Shown here piece by piece: positions 25,247-35,764 of a stretch of 61,826 nucleotides of DNA. This DNA comes from Rhodobiaceae bacterium (GTDB taxonomy: Bacteria > Pseudomonadota > Alphaproteobacteria > Rhizobiales > NORP267). Position 1 is the first letter of the stretch. Every line of letters starts with the position of its first letter. The position numbers and the translations under genes are program-made. The stretch lies in assembly GCA_020441905.1 (NCBI GenBank), contig JAGRLG010000042.1:1-61826 (forward strand), written 5' to 3'. Below the pieces are notes generated by a model. The model saw nothing but the letters and a program-made list of their open reading frames with translations. It did no database searches and had not been told where the DNA came from.

Positions 25247-26887
25247 CTACTGGCCCGCTTTTTCCTGCGGCGCGGCGGCGGGCGCCGCGCTCCATTCGTC
25301 CAGCGCCTGGCGCATGGCGGCGCTGCCGCTGCGGCCCATTTCGACCACCAGCACGAGGCGGCGCCGGCTCTTGAACATCGCCGGGATTTCCAGCCACTGC
25401 CCCGTCTTCAGCAGGGTCAGATTGTGGATCCTGTCCTCCTCGCCGCCCGACAGCCCGAGCAGATATTGACCCGGCATGATGAGCGCGCCGGCCGAACGCA
25501 CCGGCACCGGAGTTTCGCTGTCCTCGACCCGGACCATGAAGCCGGGAACATTGATGATCGGCCCGTCCTCGTCTTCCGACGCCTGATAGTTGATATCGAC
25601 CATGTGGCTCGCCGGGAGCGACGGATCGTCATTGCGCCTCATGGTGAAGACGATAGCCGCCGAGCGTTCCGGAATGCGGACCTCGGCGCTCAGAACCGCA
25701 TTCGCGCCGCTGCCCTTCAGGCTCCACCGCGTCGAACCGGCGAAGCGCAGATCGTCGGCGCCAGCCCCGCTTTGCTCGATGATCATATAGGCGCGTTCCG
25801 CCGCGGGACCCGCCGGCGCGATGCGGTCCTGGTCCTTGGCGGCAAGGCGCTCCTCCGATTTCGCGTCCCCGCCCTGGGGCGTGTCCCCGGCGCGCGCGGC
25901 GCCGTCCTCGTCATCGGCCTTGCCGGGCTCGGCGCCCTCGCCGGGCGCCGGACCTGCCGCCGCCGACTCGGCCTGCGGCTCGGATTGCGTATCGGCCTGC
26001 TTATCAGCTGGCGTATCGGCCTGCGGATTGGATTGCGGATTGGATTGCGGATTGGATTGCGGATTTGATAGCGCATTGGATTGCGCCTGGGCCTCAGGCG
26101 CCGGCGGTTCGCTTGCCGTGCTATCGGATGCCGGGGTTGGCTCCGCCGCCGCCTTTTCGGGGCCGTCCGCCGCTGCCGGCGCGCCTTGCGCCGCGCCCTG
26201 GCTTTCGCCAACCGGGAACATCATGCGTTTACCGCTATCGGCGGCGCCGGTATCGGAAGCCCTGCCGCCGCCTTCCGCGGTTGCCGGACCCGGCGCCGGC
26301 ATTTGGCCCGCCCCCGTCTCCCCGCCCATTCCCAGCGCGACCCGGGCCGCGTCCACAGTCCTGGTCAGCACCGGCTCGACATCCTGCCAGCGCCAGATCG
26401 CCGCTCCCGCGGCGCCAAGCACGACAGCCGCCAGCACGACACCGGCAACGCGGCGGCCGCCGCCCCTGCCGGACGGCGCCTCGCGGCGCGGCGGCGCGAT
26501 ATGCCGCGTCGTATGGGCAGGTTTTTCCTCTCCCTTGCCCTCCCCGGCGTGCGGACGCGCGGCTTCCGCCCCCGGCTTTTCCGCCGTCAAGGGCGCCGGC
26601 CTATCAGCTTTGGCCGCCACGGGCTCGCCAGCATCTTCGCCAGTATCTTTGCCAGCATCTTCGCCAGCTTTTTCCCCTTGCGCGTAGTCATCCTCGAGGC
26701 GGCGCACCGCCTCGTCGAGCTGGGCCAGCTGGGCCGCCCGCTGCTCGCCGCTCAAGGGCTCGGCAAGACCGTCGATCTGGGCCTGAAGGGCAGCGCGGGC
26801 GCGCGAATACAGGACGTGACGGCTGTCACTGTCCTGACTGCCGGCCTCGCCGATCGCGTCGCGCAAAATGGTATAAAAGTCAGCCAT
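25247..26887 (-). CDS. Single-pass membrane protein with long low-complexity linker and C-terminal beta domain
   Basis: A 546-residue protein. It has a short helical N-terminal domain (MADFYTILRDAIG ... YSRARAALQAQI, about 1-70). An acidic/Pro/Ala-rich linker and one TM helix (RVAGVVLAAVVLGAAGAAIW, about 150-170) follow. A second disordered linker carries the near-exact repeat SNPQ x4 and related Gln/Asp repeats. A conserved C-terminal domain of about 160 residues contains AYMIIEQSG, RWSLKG, ASHMVDINY and LLGLSGGEEDR. I recall this N- and C-domain pairing in unnamed alphaproteobacterial proteins near purA. The function is unknown. The start MADFYTIL was chosen by that pattern. Confidence 0.72.
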   Translation of the reverse strand: MADFYTILRDAIGEAGSQDSDSRHVLYSRARAALQAQIDGLAEPLSGEQRAAQLAQLDEAVRRLEDDYAQGEKAGEDAGKDTGEDAGEPVAAKADRPAPLTAEKPGAEAARPHAGEGKGEEKPAHTTRHIAPPRREAPSGRGGGRRVAGVVLAAVVLGAAGAAIWRWQDVEPVLTRTVDAARVALGMGGETGAGQMPAPGPATAEGGGRASDTGAADSGKRMMFPVGESQGAAQGAPAAADGPEKAAAEPTPASDSTASEPPAPEAQAQSNALSNPQSNPQSNPQSNPQADTPADKQADTQSEPQAESAAAGPAPGEGAEPGKADDEDGAARAGDTPQGGDAKSEERLAAKDQDRIAPAGPAAERAYMIIEQSGAGADDLRFAGSTRWSLKGSGANAVLSAEVRIPERSAAIVFTMRRNDDPSLPASHMVDINYQASEDEDGPIINVPGFMVRVEDSETPVPVRSAGALIMPGQYLLGLSGGEEDRIHNLTLLKTGQWLEIPAMFKSRRRLVLVVEMGRSGSAAMRQALDEWSAAPAAAPQEKAGQ

Positions 26888-26947
26888 CTTTCCCAATGCA
26901 GGACACCAGCCCGCCGCCGCGCCTGTCAATCCTCATTATGGTTACGC

Positions 26948-28240
<1,293 letters not shown>

Positions 28241-28428
28241 CCAAAGCGTCCCCTGTCACGCGCTTCACAACAATAGGCCCCCGCCTGATGGCCGGGGCCA
28301 GCGGCACTTGTGCCATAATCCGCACCGATTGAAAACGCCCGCGATCGCATATTGGCGCTGCCGCCCGACGCCTTTACACGGCGCCCCATTGCGGATACCT
28401 AGCGCCGATACGCATCGGGAAACATGCA

Positions 28429-29364
28429 ATGCAAAATCCGCTCGGCAGGCTGTGGTCCTGGGCCTATGACCGCCCTCTGCTCCTCGCCACCATCACCATG
28501 ATCTGCTGGGCCGGAAATTTCGTCGCCGCCCGCGGCGTCTATCAGGATGTACCCCCGGTGACGCTGGCAATGTTCCGCTGGGGCGGCGCCTTTCTCGTCC
28601 TTCTGCCCTTTGCCTGGCCGCATCTGAAGAAGGACATGGCCGCCATCCGCCGCCACTGGCGCCCCATGCTGGCATTCGCCTTCTTCGGCATCACCTGCTT
28701 CAACACCCTGGCCTATACCGGCCTGCAATATACCGTGGCGATGAATGCCATGCTGTTCCAGTCGAGCATGCCGATCATCATCGCCATCCTCACTTTCATG
28801 CTGTTTCGCGAGCGCCCGACGCTATTCCAGGTGCTGGGCGTCGCCGTCTCGCTGTTCGGCGTCTGCTATGTCGTGGTTCGCGGCGATCTCGACGTGTTGC
28901 TCGCCCTCTCGCTCAACAAGGGCGATATCTGGATCCTGATCGCCTTCGTCACCTGGGGCATCTATACGGTGCTGCTGCGCTACAAACCGGGCATCCACTG
29001 GTTGAGCTTTCTCGCCGCCACCTTCCTCGCCGGCTTCGTCATCCTGTCGCCGTTCTGGGTCGCGGAACTGGCCTCGGGCCGCGACATCGTCTGGAGCTGG
29101 CGCGCCGGCGGCGCGATCTTCTATGTCGCCCTGTTCCCCTCGGTCATCGCCTATGCCTGCTACAACCGGGCGATCGAGCTTGCCGGCGGCAACCGCATCG
29201 CACCGCTGTTCCATCTCGTACCGGTCATCGGCTCGTTCATGGCGGTGGCGATTCTGGGCGAACAGTTGCGCTTTTATCACATCTTCGGCTTCGCCGTCGT
29301 GATGTCGGGCATCGCCCTCACCAACCGGCGGCGCGACAGGCGCGCCGCCTCCTCACAAGGCTGA
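28429..29364 (+). CDS. EamA/DMT-family transporter
   Basis: A 311-residue protein with ten predicted TM helices arranged as two EamA repeats (ICWAGNFVAARGVYQDVPPV at the first repeat, ILIAFVTWGIYTVLLRY at the second). This is the drug/metabolite transporter superfamily; the substrate cannot be told from sequence. It is divergent from purA and convergent with serA. A second, distinct EamA gene lies at 33.4 kb. Confidence 0.88.
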   Translation: MQNPLGRLWSWAYDRPLLLATITMICWAGNFVAARGVYQDVPPVTLAMFRWGGAFLVLLPFAWPHLKKDMAAIRRHWRPMLAFAFFGITCFNTLAYTGLQYTVAMNAMLFQSSMPIIIAILTFMLFRERPTLFQVLGVAVSLFGVCYVVVRGDLDVLLALSLNKGDIWILIAFVTWGIYTVLLRYKPGIHWLSFLAATFLAGFVILSPFWVAELASGRDIVWSWRAGGAIFYVALFPSVIAYACYNRAIELAGGNRIAPLFHLVPVIGSFMAVAILGEQLRFYHIFGFAVVMSGIALTNRRRDRRAASSQG

Positions 29365-29374
29365 ATTCCGGCGC

Positions 29375-29414
29375 CAGCACGAGTCAGGGCCAGCCAGCAC
29401 GTGTCAGGGCCAGC
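29375..29414. repeat. 20-bp tandem duplication between EamA and serA stops
   Basis: cagcacgagtcagggccagc (29375-29394) and cagcacgtgtcagggccagc (29395-29414) differ at one base. It fills most of the 64-bp gap between two convergent stop codons. Confidence 0.88.
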
Positions 29415-29428
29415 CTGGACCTGCCCGG

Positions 29429-31009
29429 CTAGAAGGTCAGTTGCTTGACCTGCTTGACATGGGGCAGCGCCGCCACCTTCTCCAGTATCGCCTGATCCAC
29501 CGGCTGATCGACCTCGATCAGCGAGATGGCATTGCCGCCGCGCGCCTCGCGACCGAGATTGAAGGTGGCGATATTGACATTTGCGTCGCCCAGCAAGGTT
29601 CCCAGCCTGCCAATGAAACCGGGCTGGTCGTCATTGGTGATGTAGAGCATATGCGGACCCAATTCGGCTTCCATGTTGATGCCCTTGACCTGAATCAGGC
29701 GCGGCCTTCCGTCTGAAAAGACGGTCCCCGCCACCGAGCGTTCCTGGCGGTCTGTGACGACGACGAGACGCATATAGGTTTCATAGGCGCCCTCCTGCGG
29801 CCGGCGCATTTCCTCCACCTTTATGCCGCGCTCCTTGGCCAGGATGGGCGCGCTGACCATGTTGACGTCATGGAGCAGCGGGCGCAGCAGGCCGGCCAGC
29901 GCCGCCGCCGTCAGCGGCTTGGTGTTCATGTCGCCGACATAGCCGTCATACTCCACCCGCACGGCCTGGATGCCGGTTTCGGTGAGCTGGCCGGCAAACA
30001 GACCAAGCTGCTCGGCCAGTCTGCAAAAGGGGGTGAGCTGCGGCGCTTCTTCCGCCGAGATCGAGGGTGTGTTGATGGCATTGGTCACTGCGCCGTCCAG
30101 CAGGTAATCCGCCATCTGCTCGGCAACCTGGAGGGCGACATTTTCCTGCGCCTCGCTGGTCGATGCGCCAAGATGGGGCGTGCAGATGACCCCCGGCACG
30201 CCGAACAGCACATTGTCCTTGGCCGGCTCCTCGGAGAAAACATCGAAGGCCGCGCCCGCAAGGCGCCCCTCCTCCAGGGCGGCGCGCACCGCCGCCTCGT
30301 CGACCAGCCCGCCGCGCGCGCAGTTGATGAGCCGCGCGTCCGGCTTCATCTTCTTCAGCGCCTCGGCGGAAATGATATTGCGCGTCTTGTCGGTCAGCGG
30401 CGTATGCAGCGAGATGAAGTCGGCGCGCGCGAACAAGGCATCGAGTTCGACCTTCTCCACCCCCAGTTCCTTGGATCGCTCGGCGGACAGGAAAGGATCG
30501 AAGGCGATCACCTTCATGCCCAGCCCCAGCGCCTTGTCGGCGACGATGGAACCGATATTGCCGCAGCCGATGATGCCCAGCGTCTTGGCCGTGATCTCGA
30601 CGCCCATGAATTTCGACTTTTCCCACTTGCCCGCCTGGGTCGAGGCGTCGGCGGCCGGGATCTGGCGCGCCAGCGCCATCATCAGGGCGATGGCATGCTC
30701 CGCCGTCGTGATCGAATTGCCGAAGGGCGTGTTCATGACGATGATGCCCTTGGCCGAGGCGGCAGGGACATCGACATTGTCGACGCCGATGCCGGCGCGG
30801 CCGATCACTTTCAGGTTGGCCGCCGCCTCCAGCACCTTTTCCGTGACCTTGGTGGCGGAGCGAATGGCGAGGCCATCATACTGGCCGATGATCTCGATCA
30901 GTTCTTCCTTGGAAAGGCCGGTCTTGACATCGACCTCGACGCCGCGCCGCTTGAAGATGTCGACCGCGGCGGCGGAGAGCTTGTCTGAAATTAGGACCTT
31001 GGGAGCCAT
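29429..31009 (-). CDS. serA: D-3-phosphoglycerate dehydrogenase
   Basis: A 526-residue long-form SerA. The catalytic/NAD domain has LGIIGCGNIGSIVADKALGLG and INCARGGLVDEAAV, with the active-site His in TPHLGAST. An intervening domain follows (about 320-450), then a C-terminal ACT domain ending with PHVKQVKQLTF. It oxidises 3-phosphoglycerate, the first step of serine synthesis; the ACT domain suggests serine feedback. The start MAPKVLISDKL at 31009 is conserved. It is the second gene of a serC-serA operon, 96 bp after serC. Confidence 0.97.
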   Translation of the reverse strand: MAPKVLISDKLSAAAVDIFKRRGVEVDVKTGLSKEELIEIIGQYDGLAIRSATKVTEKVLEAAANLKVIGRAGIGVDNVDVPAASAKGIIVMNTPFGNSITTAEHAIALMMALARQIPAADASTQAGKWEKSKFMGVEITAKTLGIIGCGNIGSIVADKALGLGMKVIAFDPFLSAERSKELGVEKVELDALFARADFISLHTPLTDKTRNIISAEALKKMKPDARLINCARGGLVDEAAVRAALEEGRLAGAAFDVFSEEPAKDNVLFGVPGVICTPHLGASTSEAQENVALQVAEQMADYLLDGAVTNAINTPSISAEEAPQLTPFCRLAEQLGLFAGQLTETGIQAVRVEYDGYVGDMNTKPLTAAALAGLLRPLLHDVNMVSAPILAKERGIKVEEMRRPQEGAYETYMRLVVVTDRQERSVAGTVFSDGRPRLIQVKGINMEAELGPHMLYITNDDQPGFIGRLGTLLGDANVNIATFNLGREARGGNAISLIEVDQPVDQAILEKVAALPHVKQVKQLTF

Positions 31010-31105
31010 CTGTCGGGTTCCTTTTTCTAAGCGCCGCCGGGTCCGTGGCCGGCGCCGCATTGACCTTGAATGTCTGAAGAATGGGCCGCGAGGGCCCGCG
31101 CGCCG

Positions 31106-32263
31106 CTAGCCGGCCAGGGTTTCGCCAAAAGCCCAGTCGAGCCACGGCAGCAGCGCCGCGACGTCCTGCTTCTCCACCGTTCCGCCGCACCAGATGCGCA
31201 GCCCCGGAGGGGCATCGCGATAGGCGCCGATGTCATAGGCGACGCCTTCGCTTTCCAGCTTCTTGACCATCGCTTTGGCGAAAGCCGTCTGCTCATCGGC
31301 GGAAAGCCGGGCCACCTCCGGATCGCTGAACACCAGGCACACGGAAGTATTGGAGCGGCTGGCCTCGTCGCGGGCGAGAAAGTCGGCCCATGGCGTTTCC
31401 GCGACCCATTTGGCGACCACGGCGAGATTGGCGTCGGCGCGGGCCTGGAGCGCCTTGGCCCCGCCCAGCGAGCGCGCCCATTGCAGGGCGTCGATATAGT
31501 CCTCGACGCACAGCATGGACGGCGTGTTGATGGTTTCGCCCTTGAAGATGCCCTCGATCAGTTTGCCGCCCTTGGTCATGCGGAAGATCTTGGGCATCGG
31601 CCAGGCCGGACTGTAGCTTTCCAGCCGCTCCACCGCCCGCGGGCCGAGGATCAGCATGCCGTGGGCGGCTTCTCCGCCCAGCGCCTTCTGCCAGGAATAG
31701 GTGACGACATCGAGCTTGTCCCAGGCCAGATCCTGGGCGAAGGCGGCCGAGGTAGCATCGCAAATGGTCAGCCCGGCGCGATCCGCCGCGATCCAGTCGC
31801 CATTGGGCACCCGCACCCCAGAGGTGGTGCCGTTCCAGGTGAAGACGACATCGCGGTCGAAATCAACGGCGGCAAGGTCCGGCAGGGTGCCGTAGTCGGC
31901 GGTCATGTTGCGCACATCCGGCAGCTTGAGCTGCTTGATGACGTCGGAAACCCAGCCCGAACCGAAGCTTTCCCAGGCCAGCATGTCGACGCCGCGGGCG
32001 CCCAGCAGCGACCACATCGCCATTTCCACCGCCCCGGTATCGGAGGCCGGCACGATGCCGATGCGATAGTCGTCCGGCACGCCGAGCACTTCGCGCGTCA
32101 GGTCGATGGCGAGCTTGAGGCGCGCCTTGCCAAGGCTTGAGCGATGCGAGCGCCCGACCACGGCTTCTTTGAGGTTTTCGAGAGACCATCCCGGCCGTTT
32201 GGCACAGGGACCGGAAGAAAAGTGCGGATTGACCGGCCGCACCGCCGGACGTTCATGCGTCAT
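31106..32263 (-). CDS. serC: Phosphoserine aminotransferase
   Basis: A 385-residue PLP enzyme of the long alphaproteobacterial SerC type. It starts with [15 protein letters not shown], has [18 protein letters not shown] [13 protein letters not shown], and the PLP Lys lies in [15 protein letters not shown]. It converts 3-phosphohydroxypyruvate to phosphoserine with glutamate, the step after SerA. Gene order serC-serA is usual in this class. Its 5' leader carries a hairpin discussed separately. Confidence 0.96.
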   Translation of the reverse strand: MTHERPAVRPVNPHFSSGPCAKRPGWSLENLKEAVVGRSHRSSLGKARLKLAIDLTREVLGVPDDYRIGIVPASDTGAVEMAMWSLLGARGVDMLAWESFGSGWVSDVIKQLKLPDVRNMTADYGTLPDLAAVDFDRDVVFTWNGTTSGVRVPNGDWIAADRAGLTICDATSAAFAQDLAWDKLDVVTYSWQKALGGEAAHGMLILGPRAVERLESYSPAWPMPKIFRMTKGGKLIEGIFKGETINTPSMLCVEDYIDALQWARSLGGAKALQARADANLAVVAKWVAETPWADFLARDEASRSNTSVCLVFSDPEVARLSADEQTAFAKAMVKKLESEGVAYDIGAYRDAPPGLRIWCGGTVEKQDVAALLPWLDWAFGETLAG

Positions 32264-32288
32264 GTGAGCCTACCCTTCCAGATAGAGG

Positions 32289-32306
32289 CCCCTCGTTGGG
32301 GAGGGG
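32289..32306 (-). ncRNA. Hairpin in the serC leader, candidate serC RNA motif
   Basis: cccctc-gttggg-gagggg is a perfect 6-bp GC stem, 25 nt before the serC ATG. With the predicted start site it leaves a structured leader of about 50 nt. A conserved serC leader RNA motif has been described in alphaproteobacteria; I cannot confirm from memory that this sequence fits its consensus. Confidence 0.35.
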
Positions 32307-32319
32307 TGTCCCACGGACG

Positions 32320-32348
32320 CTGCTACGCCTCCGCCACTGCAAAGTCAA
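32320..32348 (-). promoter_or_regulatory. Promoter candidate of serC-serA
   Basis: On the minus strand ttgact (32343-32348) is 17 bp from tagcag (32320-32325), a good -35 with a poor -10, about 60 bp upstream of serC. Confidence 0.4.
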
Positions 32349-32380
32349 TGATTTCAAACCGGCCTGGCGCTTTTGACCGC

Positions 32381-32416
32381 AAAAAAATATGCGGCGGCCG
32401 GGCGGCCGCCGCATAT
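32381..32416 (-). terminator. Strong intrinsic terminator of the Omp25-like gene
   Basis: A perfect long stem (atatgcggcggccg pairing with the mirrored arm to 32416) is followed on the minus strand by seven T residues (32381-32387). It lies 26 bp beyond the outer-membrane protein stop. Confidence 0.92.
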
Positions 32417-32441
32417 CCGGTAGCAGACGGGTGGGCTGGAC

Positions 32442-33161
32442 CTAGAAGGTGCGCCGCCCGCCGATGCGCAATTCGTGATTGGAAAGGCCGCTATATTCGA
32501 CCCGGTTGCCGATACCGTCGGCGCCCGACTTGGCATTGCCCAGCCACAGATAGCGGTAGCCGGCATCGATCAGCATGTTTTCCCCGACCGGGAAGCTGAC
32601 GCCGGTCATCGCCGCCGCCGCCCAGGTCCAGGTGCCGCCATCGGGAACGATGGTCACGCCGCCGCCCGGGTTGAAGCCGATCAGATCGTGCAGCCAGTGA
32701 TAGGCGACACCGGCGCCGACGCCGACATAGGGCGTGAAGCCCTGCCAGGTGGCGATATCGACATAGGCATTGACCAGGAAGGTGGTGGTGCTCAACTTCT
32801 GGCGCTCGACCGAGAGACCGCAGCCGCCGCACACCGTGTTGCCGGTGAACTTGCTGGCGAAGCGGTAGTCGACCGTCAGGTCGGCGCGGAACCAGGGATT
32901 GAACTGGTAGCCGACACCGGCACCGATCATCCAGGTCGGCTTCAGCGCCTCATTGACGAAATTGACCGCCGTGCCGCCATAGGTGGCCTTGGGATCGGTG
33001 GCAATGACATAACCGATGTCACCGCGAAGATACCAGCCGCCGGCGGGGCCGGGGGCTATATGATCGATCTCGACGATCTGCGGAGCATCGGCTGCGGCCG
33101 CGACCTGAACCGTTGCGGCCAGGCAGGCGGCAATGGCAAAGATTTTCCTCAGAGTTTTCAT
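32442..33161 (-). CDS. Outer-membrane beta-barrel protein, Omp25/Omp31-like
   Basis: A 239-residue protein with a signal peptide cleaved near AAAADAP, then amphipathic beta strands typical of an 8-strand porin-family barrel (GGWYLRGDIGYVIATDP, ADLTVDYRF, TPYVGVGAGVAYHW). The C-terminus is a final strand ending in Phe (HELRIGGRRTF), the signal recognised by BamA. Two Cys (CGGC) sit in an extracellular loop. Related Omp25/Omp31 proteins are major outer-membrane proteins of Hyphomicrobiales. A perfect CtrA box lies 86 bp upstream. Confidence 0.88.
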   Translation of the reverse strand: MKTLRKIFAIAACLAATVQVAAAADAPQIVEIDHIAPGPAGGWYLRGDIGYVIATDPKATYGGTAVNFVNEALKPTWMIGAGVGYQFNPWFRADLTVDYRFASKFTGNTVCGGCGLSVERQKLSTTTFLVNAYVDIATWQGFTPYVGVGAGVAYHWLHDLIGFNPGGGVTIVPDGGTWTWAAAAMTGVSFPVGENMLIDAGYRYLWLGNAKSGADGIGNRVEYSGLSNHELRIGGRRTF

Positions 33162-33246
33162 CGCAAATACTCTTCACTCTTGCACTCGCTCAGCAGTTCA
33201 TTCCGCCAGAGCCATCGAATTCATCGCTAAGAATGGAGCAAACAAT

Positions 33247-33261
33247 TTAAAGGAAGCTTAA
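33247..33261 (-). promoter_or_regulatory. Perfect CtrA-binding box TTAA-N7-TTAA
   Basis: ttaa (33247-33250), seven bases, ttaa (33258-33261). On the minus strand it reads ttaagcttcctttaa, centred about 93 bp upstream of the Omp25-like start. It is the full CtrA consensus spacing and the only perfect match I found in intergenic sequence here. Confidence 0.65.
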
Positions 33262-33373
33262 CTACGTTTTTTGGCTTGTCGGGCCGGTAAATCGCTGAAA
33301 AAGCAGCATCGACGGGCAGTTGCGATGTCGCTAATGTGCGACGGCACACATGATCCTGCCTGGAAATGGACCC

Positions 33374-34330
33374 ATGACCCTGAAGCGCTCACCCGGCGAC
33401 TGGCTGCTCCTTGCCGCGCTCGTTGCCGTCTGGGGATCGTCCTTTGGCTTGTCCAGGGTGGCGGTTGTCTCGATTTCGCCGATCTGGGTGGTCGCGCTGC
33501 GTCTTTCCCTCGGCGCCGTGATACTTTGCGCTCTGGCCCTGGCGCGGGGTCAGAAACTGCCGCGCGAGGCGCGCGCCTGGGGCTGGTTCGCCTGGCTGGC
33601 GACCACCGGCAATGTCCTGCCCTTCTTCCTCATTACCTGGGGAACGGTCCATATCGACTCGGGCCTCGCCGGCATTCTCATCGGCTCGGTGCCCATCGTC
33701 GTCATCCTGCTCGGCCATTTCCTGCTCCCCGACGAGCCGATGAACCGCTTCAAGACCATCGGCGTCGCCACCGGCTTTGCCGGCGTCATCGTCCTTATCG
33801 GGCCGCGGGCGCTGACCGAGCTGTCGGGCTCCGGCGTCACCCTGCTCGCCGAAATCGCGGTCCTCATCGCGGCATTTTCCTATGCCACCCAGGCGGTCAC
33901 GGCGCGGCGCATGCCGCCCATGGGTGTCGTCACCCGCGCCGCCTCGGTCCTGCTGCTGTCGGCGGTCGCGGCGCTGATCCTGGCGGCGACGCTGGCGCCG
34001 CACGGATTGGCCGATGCCACCGCCAGCGGCCTCGTTGCGACCGTCGCCCTCGGCCTATTTCCCACCGCGGCAGGCACGCTGATCCTGTTCCGCCTGCTCG
34101 ACCGCGCCGGCGCCGGCTTTGTCGCCAACTCCAATTACCTGATCCCGGCCTGGGCACTGCTGGCGGGCATGCTGTTCCTCGGCGAAAAGCTGGCATGGAA
34201 TACCGCCCTGGGCTTTGCCCTCATCCTCGCCGGTATCGCCGTCGGCGAACATCTGGGCGCGCGCAGCCGCGCCCGCCAAAGCCGCCTCGCGGCACGGCAA
34301 GAGAACGGGATGGAAAACAGGGTCTTGTGA
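33374..34330 (+). CDS. EamA/DMT-family transporter, second copy
   Basis: A 318-residue, ten-TM protein with two EamA repeats (AVWGSSFGLSRVAVVSISPIW at the first; PAWALLAGMLFLGEKLAWN near the end of the second). It is not a close copy of the gene at 28.4 kb. The substrate is unknown. The ATG at 33374 (MTLKRSPGD) was preferred to one eight codons upstream because it directly precedes the first TM region. It is convergent with glmM (3 bp apart) and divergent from the Omp25-like gene. Confidence 0.87.
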   Translation: MTLKRSPGDWLLLAALVAVWGSSFGLSRVAVVSISPIWVVALRLSLGAVILCALALARGQKLPREARAWGWFAWLATTGNVLPFFLITWGTVHIDSGLAGILIGSVPIVVILLGHFLLPDEPMNRFKTIGVATGFAGVIVLIGPRALTELSGSGVTLLAEIAVLIAAFSYATQAVTARRMPPMGVVTRAASVLLLSAVAALILAATLAPHGLADATASGLVATVALGLFPTAAGTLILFRLLDRAGAGFVANSNYLIPAWALLAGMLFLGEKLAWNTALGFALILAGIAVGEHLGARSRARQSRLAARQENGMENRVL

Positions 34331-34333
34331 AAA

Positions 34334-35677
34334 TCAGGCGGCGTGCTCGATCGCGCTGACGATTTCGCCGACCACATCCGCCACCAGATGCTGGTCGTCG
34401 CCCTCGCCCATGACGCGGATCAAGGGCTCGGTGCCCGACAGCCGGATCACCAGCCGGCCCTGATCGCCAAGGCGCAGCTTGCCGTCCTCGATGACCTTCT
34501 TGACCGCGGCGTTGTCGAGCGGCTTGCCGCCATTGAGCCGCACATTGCGCAACACCTGGGGCAGCGGATCGAACCGGCTGCACACCTCGCTCACCGGGCG
34601 CCCCTGCTCGGCAACCACCGCCAGGATCTGCAAGGCCGCCACCAGGCCGTCGCCGGTGGTGGCGAAATCGGACAGGATCATGTGGCCCGACTGTTCGCCG
34701 CCAACATTGAACCCGTGGGTGCGCATATGCTCGAGCACATAGCGGTCGCCCACCGGGGTGCGCTCCAGGGTCAGGCCGATATCCTTCAAATAGCGCTCCA
34801 GCCCAAGATTGGACATGATGGTGGCGACGATACCGCCAGCGGCCAGGCGCCCGCTCGAAGACCAGGATTCGGCGATTGCCGCCATCAGCTGGTCGCCATC
34901 GATCACCCGCCCCAGTTCATCGACAATGATCACACGGTCGGCGTCGCCGTCCAGCGCAATGCCGATATCGGCGCGCACCTCGTGGACCTTGCGGCACAGC
35001 GCCTCGGGCGCCGTCGAGCCGCAATCCTCGTTGATATTGAAACCGTTGGGCTCGACACCGATCGACACCACCTCGGCGCCCAGTTCCCACAAGGCCGCCG
35101 GCGCCACCTTGTAGGCCGCGCCATTGGCGCAATCGACCGCCACCCTGAGGCCGTCGAGGCGCAGGTGGCGCGGAAAGGTGCGCTTGGCGAATTCGATATA
35201 GCGGTCCTGGACGCCATCGACGCGCTTGGCCCGGCCAAGGGCCGCCGGCGCCGCATAGTCGCGCGACAGGTCGCTATCCATCAGCGCCTCGATTTCGCGC
35301 TCCACCTCGTCGGACAGCTTGTAGCCGTCGGGACCGAACAGCTTGATGCCATTGTCGTGATAGGGGTTGTGCGAGGCCGAGATCATGATGCCGAGATCGG
35401 CCCGCAGCGAACGCGTCAGCATCGCCACCGAAGGCGTCGGCATCGGTCCCATCAGGAACACATCGACGCCGACCGATGCCAGCCCGGCCACCAGCGCCGA
35501 TTCGATCATGTAGCCCGACAGGCGCGTATCCTTGCCGATAACGACGCGATGGCGGTGCTCGCCGCGGCGAAACACCAGGCCGGCGGCCATGCCCACTTTC
35601 ATCGCGATTTCCGCGGTCATCGGCGCGCTGTTGGCGCGGCCGCGTATTCCGTCTGTTCCGAAGAACTTCCGTGTCAT
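34334..35677 (-). CDS. glmM: Phosphoglucosamine mutase
   Basis: A 447-residue alpha-D-phosphohexomutase that converts glucosamine-6-phosphate to glucosamine-1-phosphate for peptidoglycan and LPS. Active-site Ser102 lies in [13 protein letters not shown]. The metal loop is [13 protein letters not shown], the sugar loop GGEQSGH and the phosphate loop [12 protein letters not shown]. Length is typical. It is downstream of folP and ftsH on the same strand, the usual alphaproteobacterial ftsH-folP-glmM order. Confidence 0.97.
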   Translation of the reverse strand: MTRKFFGTDGIRGRANSAPMTAEIAMKVGMAAGLVFRRGEHRHRVVIGKDTRLSGYMIESALVAGLASVGVDVFLMGPMPTPSVAMLTRSLRADLGIMISASHNPYHDNGIKLFGPDGYKLSDEVEREIEALMDSDLSRDYAAPAALGRAKRVDGVQDRYIEFAKRTFPRHLRLDGLRVAVDCANGAAYKVAPAALWELGAEVVSIGVEPNGFNINEDCGSTAPEALCRKVHEVRADIGIALDGDADRVIIVDELGRVIDGDQLMAAIAESWSSSGRLAAGGIVATIMSNLGLERYLKDIGLTLERTPVGDRYVLEHMRTHGFNVGGEQSGHMILSDFATTGDGLVAALQILAVVAEQGRPVSEVCSRFDPLPQVLRNVRLNGGKPLDNAAVKKVIEDGKLRLGDQGRLVIRLSGTEPLIRVMGEGDDQHLVADVVGEIVSAIEHAA

Positions 35678-35764
35678 GGCCTGATCTGCCCCCGTCCTGT
35701 CAACAGGCTCACTGTGTAAGGACTCTTGTTTGTCATTGTAACTGCCAATATGGCCCTAAAATGT

